NCBI GenBank assembly: GCA_964513675.1
Contig: CAZEOD010000042.1
Coordinates: forward strand, 1-20,992
Source: CALFVT01 sp964513675
Lineage (GTDB): Bacteria > Pseudomonadota > Alphaproteobacteria > Caulobacterales > Maricaulaceae
Length of the DNA stretch: 20,992 nucleotides
Direction of reading: 5' to 3'
Shown here piece after piece: positions 14,966 to 20,992 of the stretch. The position numbers were made by a program, and so were the translations under genes. Under the pieces are notes generated by a model. It saw only the letters and a list, made by a program, of their open reading frames with translations. It did no database searches and was not told the origin of the DNA. The stretch's first letter is position 1. Each line of letters begins with the position of its first letter.

Positions 14966-17900
14966 CTAGTTAAGCGGGTTAACACGGCCAATGATGTTTC
15001 CAGAAGCGTCAAGGACGTTTCCAGACGCATCGACGCGTCCAATAACAGTTCCGGCTGCGTTTGTTACGCTTCCGTCTGCGCGGACTGTGAAGCCGCCAGC
15101 TGATGCACCGCCATTAAGGAGGCTACCTGCTGCGCCTGACGCGCCGCTTGCTGCACCTGTGATCGAGCCGCTGTTTAGGCCGCCAAAGTTCACAACTGAG
15201 CGAGCAATGATGCTGCCATTTGTTCCAACAAGATTACCTGCACCGTCAATCGAGCCAATAATTGAGCCTGCTGCATTTTGAACCTGACCATTAGACAGGA
15301 TCGTGTAGCTGACGCCATTGACTGTTAGTGACTGGCTGCCTGTTGTGACCGTTTGGCCGGATGTGAAGCCAGATGTCGTCGTGGTCGTAAAGCCTGTTGA
15401 GCCTGATGTGACCGTTCCGCCAAATGTACCGCCATTTCCGACGAGTGAGCGCCAGTTAACGCCGAGGGCATCAACAGTTGTCAGCGTTAAGCCGCCTGTT
15501 GAAAGACCGCGGGCCTTCTGGAACTGCTCAACAGCATTATATGTCTGCTGACCGAGAACACCGTCGATAGTACCTTGGTAGTAACCTTGGGTCTTCAGCG
15601 CACGCTGTATAGCCGAGATGACAGTTGAGTTGGCATTGGCTTCACAAAGAACCTGACGCCATTCGGCTTTCTCAGGTGCGATCAGCGTCCGCTTCTCAAT
15701 CGTTCCATATTCAGCCGGAATGACACTTGTCTCAATACGGGCTTGGTCAACCTGACGGCGAACTTCAACAGTATTATAGACAGCCGGGATGAGGCGACGT
15801 TCCGTAGCGGCTGGGCGGTCAACCACACGACGTGTGATTTGCTTCGTAATCGCTGGAATGACACGTTCTTCCGTCCGAGCCGGAGTTTGAACAACGCGGC
15901 GTGTGACTTCGCGGGTAACCGCTGGGATCACGCGCTCAACAGTCCGTGCTGGATTTTTAATCCGGCGACGTGTTTCCGTCTTCGTGACAGCCGGGATGCT
16001 ACGCTGTTGCGCGGCAGCCTGATTTTTCACGACGCGGCGTGTCACTTGTTTCGTGACAGCTGGAATAACACGTTCTTGGACCTGCGCCGGTGTTTTAACA
16101 ACGCGGCGTGTCACTTGCTTAGTAACAGCAGGAACAACACGTTCAACCGTCGTGGCCGGTGTTCTAACAACGCGGCGCTCTACAGGACGTGTTACCGCTG
16201 GTATAACGCGCTCTGAAACCTGAGCCGGTGTCTTAACAACCTGACGTGAGACCGCTTTTGTACGGGCTGGAACAGCACGTTCCTGAACCGTAGACGGCGT
16301 TCTTACAACACGGCGTGTGACCTGTTTCGTGACAGCTGGAATAACGCGCTCTGAAACCTGAGCGGGCGTTCTAACAACACGTCGCGTAACCGTAGCCGTA
16401 ACCGCTGGAACAACACGTTCAATTGTTTGAGCTGGCGTTTTAATAACGCGGCGCTTCTCGACTTTCGTCACAGCTGGGATTGTCCGTTCAGAAACCGACG
16501 CTGCTGCTTTCACAACACGGCGAGTCTCTTGCTTGGTTACCGCAGGGATTGTCCGCTCGACAGCCTGAGCTGGCGTTCTGACAACACGGCGCTGAACCTG
16601 TTTCGTGACAGACGGGATTGTGCGTTCTTGCACAGTTGCCGGCGTTTTCACGATACGGCGAGAGACCTGTTTCGTTACCGCAGGAATGACGCGTTCTACA
16701 GTGCGCGCTGGATTTTTAATCCGGCGGCGCGCTTCAGTTTTCGTCACAGCAGGAATACCGCGCTCTTGTGTCTGAGCTGGCGTTCTTACAATGCGGCGAG
16801 TCACTTGCTTAGTCACAGCAGGAATGACGCGTTCAACAGTTTGAGCCGGTGTCTTAATGACGCGGCGCTGCTCTGTTTTCGTCACAGCTGGCACAGTCCG
16901 TTCAGAGACCGTTGCCGGTGTTCTGACGATACGGCGCGTAACCTGTTTCGTGACCGCAGGAACAACACGTTCAACTGTTTGAGCTGGCGTCTTGATAATG
17001 CGGCGTTGCTCTAGCTTCGTGACCGCTGGAACACCACGCTCTTGCGTGCTGGCCGGCGTTTTCACGATACGGCGAGAGACTTGCTTCGTCACAGCTGGAA
17101 TAACACGTTCAACTGTTGTCGCGGGCGTTTTAACAACGCGGCGCGCTTCCAGTTTCGTGACAGCCGGGATAGCCCGTTCTGACACAGTTGCCGGTGTTTT
17201 TACGATACGGCGCGAAACCTGTTTCGTAATCGCTGGGATAACACGTTCAACCGTCTGAGCTGGCGTCCGGATAACACGGCGCTGCTCAAGCTTCGTAACC
17301 GCAGGAACGGCACGTTCTTGAACTTGAGCCGGTGTCTTCACGACACGGCGCGTAACTTGCGCTGTGACCGCTGGAACAACTTTCTCAATGGTTTGAGCCG
17401 GAGTTTTCACAACGCGGCGTGTTTCCTGCTTTGTAACCGCCGGTATAACGCGCTCTTGCGTTAGGCCAGGGGTCTTCACAACACGGCGAGAGACTGTTTT
17501 CGTGACAGCAGGGATGACTTTCTCAATCGTCCGTGCTGGCGCTTTAACAACCCGCTGTGTTTCAAGCTTCGTGATCGCTGGAATAACCTTCTCGATAGAC
17601 TGAGCTGGTGTTCTCACGATGCGGCGTGTGACTTGCTTTGTGACCGCAGGAATGACGCGTTCGACAGTCCGGGCTGGATTTTTGATCCGGCGACGGGTTT
17701 GTGTCTTCGTGATCGCTGGAATAGTCCGCTCTTGTGTTTGAGCAGGCGTTCTAACAACACGGCGAGAGACCTGTTTCGTGACAGCTGGGATAACCCGTTC
17801 CACTGTCCGAGCTGGATCTTTCACAACGCGGCGTGTTTCAACCTTTGTGACAGCTGGAATAACGCGCTCTTGCGTCGCAGCTGGTGTCCGCACAACGCGG

Positions 17901-20900
17901 CGTGTCACTTGCTTTGTGACGGCAGGAACAACACGTTCCACTGTCGCAGCCGGTGTCTTAATGACGCGGCGTGACTCTTGCTTTGTGATAGCCGGAATAA
18001 CACGCTCTTGAACTTGAGCGGGCGTTCTGACAACGCGGCGAGAGACTTGCTTTGTGACAGCTGGAATAACACGTTCAACAGTCCGAGCCGGCGTTTTAAC
18101 AACGCGGCGTGTTTCCTGTTTCGTAACAGCCGGAATAACGCGTTCTTGCGTTTGAGCCGGTGTCCGCACAACGCGGCGTGTCACTTGCTTCGTCACAGCC
18201 GGGATCACACGTTCAACCGTTGCCGCCGGTGTGTCGATAACGCGGCGCGTTTCGACTTTTGTGACAGCTGGGATTGTCCGCTCAGAAACTTGAGCTGGTG
18301 TTCTCACGACGCGGCGAGACACTTGCTTTGTGACGGCAGGAACAACGCGTTCCACTGTCGCAGCCGGTGTCTTGATGATGCGGCGTGTTTCCAATTTGGT
18401 TACGGCCGGAATAACACGTTCTTGTGTTGATGCCGGACGGTCAACGACGCGGCGTGTCACTTGCTGTGTTACAGCCGGTACAACACGTTCAACCGTTGTT
18501 GCCGGTGTTCTGACAACGCGGCGTTGGCGTGTTTTTGTGACCGCTGGAATAACCTTCTCGATTGTTTGAGCGGGTGTTTTCACAATACGGCGAGACACTT
18601 GCTTCGTAACCGCTGGAATGACGCGTTCTACAGTGCGCGCTGGATTTTTAATCCGGCGGCGCGCTTCAGTTTTCGTCACAGCAGGAACGCCGCGTTCAAC
18701 TGTTTGCGCCGGTGTTTTAACAACACGGCGTGTCACTTGTTGCGTAACCGCTGGGATAACGCGTTCTTGCGTTGAAGCCGGTGTTTTCACAACGCGGCGT
18801 GTTTCTGTTTTCGTTACAGCCGGAATAACACGTTCTTGTGTCTGGGCTGGAACGTCAACAACACGGCGCTCTACAGTGCGTGTCACCGCTGGAATGACGC
18901 GTTCAACAACACGTGACGGGGTTTTGACCCGGCGGCGTGTTTCTGTTTTCGTCACAGCAGGGATCGTGCGCTCTTGTGTCGACGCAGGGCGGTCAATAAC
19001 GCGGCGAGCGACAGTTTGTGTCACAGCCGGAATAACGCGCTCTTGTGTTTGAGCTGGTGTTTTCACAACGCGGCGAGTGATCTGCTTTGTGACAGCCGGG
19101 ATAACACGTTCAACAACTTGCGCGCTTTCAGACACGACTTTTGTTGAGTAGGTCCCAATCTTCTGGCCAAAGTCACCAATACCGCGAAGTGTGCCGTTGC
19201 GATCCGCAGTAGCAGCAGCAGAGCGTGATAGACCATCACGATCATCGGCGCCATTGCTATCACTATCTACAAATCCGCGAATACCTGTTCCGGCACCCAG
19301 ACGGCGAGCCTTATCAAGAAGACCGGCTGTCCGTGCTTCGGCGTAAGACATAACACGTGCTGGTGTGCGAACAATACGGCGCGTAACAGCTTCGGTTACT
19401 GGCGGAATTGCAACTTCACGAACGGTTGCTTCTGTATCAACAACACGCCGCGTGACTTGCTTCGTAACAGCCGGTGTTGTCCGCTCAACTGTGCGGGCCG
19501 GTGTTTTCACAACACGTTTCGTGATTGTTTTATACTGAGCTGGGATCAAGACGCGGCAAAGGATTTCACCCGTTTGCGCCACAATCGTTTGTGTCGACTG
19601 AACAACTTGCTCTGAGATACCGTTAAAGACAGTAAACTGACCGCGCGTTGCAGAGGATACTTGTCCGCCGCGGAAAGCGCCTGAGTTAATAGCCTGTGTA
19701 CCTGGCTTCCACTCTTCACGAGCCGGCGCGATAAGAACGCGCTCTGATCGTGTTTCATAGACCGCTGGGATCACATCAATATCAACACTGGCTTCCTGAG
19801 ACACGATTGTTTGTGTTTCAGTTCTGTATGTTGCTGGAACAATTTCAAGACGCGTAGACGCTTCTTGTTTCACAACAGTGTCAGTTACAGTCTCATAAAC
19901 CGCAGGAATAACAACCAATTGCTCGGCTGCGTCTTGCGCGACATATGATTCAGTCCGCGTTTCAAACTTCGCAGGAACAGCAACATACTCAACAGTTTGC
20001 GGCTGTACGACGATTGTTTCAGTCACGGTTTCAAAGACAGGCGGGATAGCCACAAGCTCTGTTGACGCTTCTTGAACCAGAACCGTTTCGCTAACAGATG
20101 TAAATGTTGCCGGAATGGAAACAAGCTCTGTTGACGCTTCCTGAACAACAATCGTGTCCTGATAAGTTTCAAACTCAGCCGGGATCACATCATAAGCGAC
20201 AGATTGCGGTTGAACGACAACTACGTCTGACACGGTTCTAAATGTTGGCGGAACTGCAATAAGCTCTGTCGTCGCTTCTTTAACAACAACTGTTTCTGAT
20301 ACAGTGTCAAAGACAGCTGGAATTGTGACAAGCTCTGTAGACGCTTCTTGAACAACAATCGTTTCTGTGACGGTTTCGAACACAGGCGGGATAGTTGCAA
20401 GATCAGTAGACGCTTCTTGAACGACAACAGTGTCTTGATAGGTCTCATATACAGCTGGAACTGTTTCATATGTGACAGTTTGCGGCTGAACAACAACGGT
20501 TTCGCTGACAGTTTCAAAGACAGGCGGCACAGTGACAAGCTCTGTAGACGCTTCTTGAACAACGATTGTGTCAGAGACAGTATTAAATGTCGCCGGTACA
20601 GCTTCGTAAGTGACTGATTGCGGCTGAACAACAACTGTTTCAGTCACCGTTTCAAAGACAGGCGGTACAGTGACAAGCTCTGTAGACGCTTCTTGAACAA
20701 CGATGGTTTCAGATACTGTCTCAAATTCAGCTGGTAATGTCTCATAAGTGACAGATTGCGGCTGAACGACAACGGTTTCGCTAACAGTCTCAAAGACAGG
20801 CGGAATAGTGACGAGTTCTGTTGACGCTTCTTGAACAACGATTGTTTCGCCGACAGTTTCATAAACAGCAGGAACGCTGACATATTCAACTGTTTGCGGC

Positions 20901-20992
20901 TGAACAACGATTGTTTCGCTAACTGTTTCATAAACAGGCGGAACAGTCACAAGCTCTGTTGACGCTTCTTGAACGACAATCGTTTCAGACAC
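14966..20992 (-). CDS. Giant two-charge repeat protein with peptidoglycan-binding domain (5' end missing)
   Basis: At least 2008 residues; the frame runs off the right edge. The first codon in the window is GTG inside a repeat, not a start, so any signal peptide lies outside. Order: residues 3-416, eighteen acidic 23-residue repeats; 417-479, a cap with LIAPAREEWKPG and GEILC; 480-548, three basic repeats; 549-627, an insert with DSDSNGADDRDG, resembling a calcium-binding loop; 628-1754, forty-nine basic repeats; 1755-1789, a cap with LIAPEKAEWRQVLC; 1790-1847, a peptidoglycan-binding type 1 domain (AIQRALKTQGYYQGTIDG, then FQKARGL); 1848-2008, a Gly/Ser/Thr-rich tail with two related 40-residue segments. 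The only cysteines are 479 and 1783. I infer a periplasmic or surface protein anchored to the wall. From memory, smaller proteins share this plan with few repeats. Function unknown. Confidence 0.93.
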   Translation of the reverse strand: MSETIVVQEASTELVTVPPVYETVSETIVVQPQTVEYVSVPAVYETVGETIVVQEASTELVTIPPVFETVSETVVVQPQSVTYETLPAEFETVSETIVVQEASTELVTVPPVFETVTETVVVQPQSVTYEAVPATFNTVSDTIVVQEASTELVTVPPVFETVSETVVVQPQTVTYETVPAVYETYQDTVVVQEASTDLATIPPVFETVTETIVVQEASTELVTIPAVFDTVSETVVVKEATTELIAVPPTFRTVSDVVVVQPQSVAYDVIPAEFETYQDTIVVQEASTELVSIPATFTSVSETVLVQEASTELVAIPPVFETVTETIVVQPQTVEYVAVPAKFETRTESYVAQDAAEQLVVIPAVYETVTDTVVKQEASTRLEIVPATYRTETQTIVSQEASVDIDVIPAVYETRSERVLIAPAREEWKPGTQAINSGAFRGGQVSSATRGQFTVFNGISEQVVQSTQTIVAQTGEILCRVLIPAQYKTITKRVVKTPARTVERTTPAVTKQVTRRVVDTEATVREVAIPPVTEAVTRRIVRTPARVMSYAEARTAGLLDKARRLGAGTGIRGFVDSDSNGADDRDGLSRSAAATADRNGTLRGIGDFGQKIGTYSTKVVSESAQVVERVIPAVTKQITRRVVKTPAQTQERVIPAVTQTVARRVIDRPASTQERTIPAVTKTETRRRVKTPSRVVERVIPAVTRTVERRVVDVPAQTQERVIPAVTKTETRRVVKTPASTQERVIPAVTQQVTRRVVKTPAQTVERGVPAVTKTEARRRIKNPARTVERVIPAVTKQVSRRIVKTPAQTIEKVIPAVTKTRQRRVVRTPATTVERVVPAVTQQVTRRVVDRPASTQERVIPAVTKLETRRIIKTPAATVERVVPAVTKQVSRRVVRTPAQVSERTIPAVTKVETRRVIDTPAATVERVIPAVTKQVTRRVVRTPAQTQERVIPAVTKQETRRVVKTPARTVERVIPAVTKQVSRRVVRTPAQVQERVIPAITKQESRRVIKTPAATVERVVPAVTKQVTRRVVRTPAATQERVIPAVTKVETRRVVKDPARTVERVIPAVTKQVSRRVVRTPAQTQERTIPAITKTQTRRRIKNPARTVERVIPAVTKQVTRRIVRTPAQSIEKVIPAITKLETQRVVKAPARTIEKVIPAVTKTVSRRVVKTPGLTQERVIPAVTKQETRRVVKTPAQTIEKVVPAVTAQVTRRVVKTPAQVQERAVPAVTKLEQRRVIRTPAQTVERVIPAITKQVSRRIVKTPATVSERAIPAVTKLEARRVVKTPATTVERVIPAVTKQVSRRIVKTPASTQERGVPAVTKLEQRRIIKTPAQTVERVVPAVTKQVTRRIVRTPATVSERTVPAVTKTEQRRVIKTPAQTVERVIPAVTKQVTRRIVRTPAQTQERGIPAVTKTEARRRIKNPARTVERVIPAVTKQVSRRIVKTPATVQERTIPSVTKQVQRRVVRTPAQAVERTIPAVTKQETRRVVKAAASVSERTIPAVTKVEKRRVIKTPAQTIERVVPAVTATVTRRVVRTPAQVSERVIPAVTKQVTRRVVRTPSTVQERAVPARTKAVSRQVVKTPAQVSERVIPAVTRPVERRVVRTPATTVERVVPAVTKQVTRRVVKTPAQVQERVIPAVTKQVTRRVVKNQAAAQQRSIPAVTKTETRRRIKNPARTVERVIPAVTREVTRRVVQTPARTEERVIPAITKQITRRVVDRPAATERRLIPAVYNTVEVRRQVDQARIETSVIPAEYGTIEKRTLIAPEKAEWRQVLCEANANSTVISAIQRALKTQGYYQGTIDGVLGQQTYNAVEQFQKARGLSTGGLTLTTVDALGVNWRSLVGNGGTFGGTVTSGSTGFTTTTTSGFTSGQTVTTGSQSLTVNGVSYTILSNGQVQNAAGSIIGSIDGAGNLVGTNGSIIARSVVNFGGLNSGSITGAASGASGAAGSLLNGGASAGGFTVRADGSVTNAAGTVIGRVDASGNVLDASGNIIGRVNPLN
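15452..15625 (-). other. Peptidoglycan-binding type 1 domain of the giant protein
   Basis: Residues 1790-1847 have the helical pattern of the family: ISAIQRALKTQGYYQG, TIDGVLGQQTYNAVEQFQ, KARGLSTGG and a final VDALGV. Such domains bind cell-wall peptidoglycan non-covalently. It is the only recognisable globular domain and gives the best clue to location. Confidence 0.85.
15731..19111 (-). repeat. Main basic array: 49 coding repeats of 69 bp
   Basis: Forty-nine consecutive 23-residue units without a single indel, with consensus ERVIPAVTKQVTRRVVKTPA plus three residues. Each carries five or so Arg/Lys and usually one Glu, about +4 net. From unit 2 to unit 36 the units alternate strictly between a form with V or I before the T/S-R-R (as in KQVTRR) and one with a polar residue there, mostly Glu (as in KLETRR, KTEARR). 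The true period is therefore 46 residues or 138 bp. The phase breaks at units 36-38. The pattern decays in units 49-50, next to the cap. Confidence 0.95.
19349..19555 (-). repeat. Three basic repeats before the insert
   Basis: Three 23-residue units (residues 480-548) match the basic consensus: RVLIPAQYKTITKRVVKTPA, then ERTTPAVTKQVTRRVVDTEA, then EVAIPPVTEAVTRRIVRTPA. They directly follow Cys479 and are more diverged than the main array. They are separated from it by the 79-residue insert. Confidence 0.9.
19745..20986 (-). repeat. Acidic array: 18 coding repeats of 69 bp (continues off the window)
   Basis: Eighteen 23-residue units in perfect register. Two forms alternate strictly in units 1-9: ETIVVQEASTELVTVPPVYE and ETVVVQPQSVTYETVPAEFE, each followed by three residues. 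Most units carry four Glu/Asp and no Lys or Arg; basic residues appear only in units 11, 15, 17 and 18. The period and the proline position match the basic array, so both derive from one ancestral unit. More copies are likely beyond 20992. Confidence 0.95.

Noticed and set aside
15743..19052. Many long + strand open frames opposite the giant gene, with repetitive proteins rich in Arg, Asn and Thr
   Set aside because: They repeat with the same 69/138-bp period and exist because the repeat codons happen to lack stops on the other strand. They have no ribosome sites, no domains and no independent conservation signal.
20221..20931. Overlapping Leu/Ser/Lys-rich - strand frames and a + strand frame inside the acidic array
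   Set aside because: These are frame-shifted readings of the repeat DNA. The acidic frame shows clean protein-level periodicity and continues without a break, so it is the coding one.
15731..20986. CRISPR array or non-coding satellite as explanation of the repeat DNA
   Set aside because: There are no unique spacers of constant length between identical repeats. The repeats are coding, keep frame over 67 units in the two arrays and vary mostly at interchangeable residues.
20990..20992. GTG at the right edge as the start codon of the giant gene
   Set aside because: The codon lies inside a repeat unit at the position where other units have Val (ETVSET), there is no upstream sequence to judge, and no signal peptide follows. 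The gene is cut by the window edge.

Overview
The window reads as a chromosomal segment of an alphaproteobacterium. The proteins are alphaproteobacterial in type (no cleavable extension on L27, an EnvC-type factor next to CtpA, an IGGLG-type divergent deacetylase). The run rplU-rpmA-(GNAT)-obg-proB-proA-nadD-rsfS-rlmH-envC-ctpA-deacetylase-rppH is a familiar alphaproteobacterial order. A Hyphomonadaceae/Maricaulales-like host is a guess from memory, not something the sequence proves.

Layout. Positions 1-557 on the + strand hold the end of the F1 ATP synthase operon (tail of atpD, all of atpC), closed by a strong intrinsic terminator at 611-635. Everything after that is on the - strand. Read in the direction of transcription (right to left): a partial giant repeat-protein gene (20992 to 14966) closed by a terminator at 14909-14940; a TTGACA promoter at 14820-14847 and a leader hairpin; rplU and rpmA; a terminator at 14003-14034 with competing hairpins; then two GNAT acetyltransferases, obgE, proB, proA, nadD, rsfS, rlmH, envC, two tandem ctpA-type proteases, a divergent polysaccharide deacetylase, rppH and a drug/H+ antiporter of the TetA-like MFS type. 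The antiporter gene converges on atpC.

How the genes fit together. The long - strand run is tightly packed, with ATGA or TAATG stop/start overlaps at GNAT/obgE, proB/proA, rlmH/envC and deacetylase/rppH. It joins ribosome production (L21, L27, ObgE, RsfS, RlmH), proline and NAD synthesis (ProB, ProA, NadD), cell-wall hydrolysis control and periplasmic proteolysis (EnvC, two CtpA, deacetylase) and RNA 5'-end processing (RppH).

The most unusual element is the giant protein, at least 2008 residues with its N-terminus outside the window. It has two long arrays of the same 23-residue repeat with opposite charge: at least 18 acidic units (about -4 each), then 52 basic units (about +4 each; three units, an insert, then 49). 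Each array ends in the same cap motif (LIAP..., then EWK or EWR). The only two cysteines of the visible protein lie in the two cap regions. An insert between the arrays carries a calcium-loop-like D-x-D-x-N-G sequence. A peptidoglycan-binding domain and a Gly/Ser/Thr-rich tail follow. The overall plan resembles small repeat/peptidoglycan-binding proteins I know from memory, but here it is greatly expanded.
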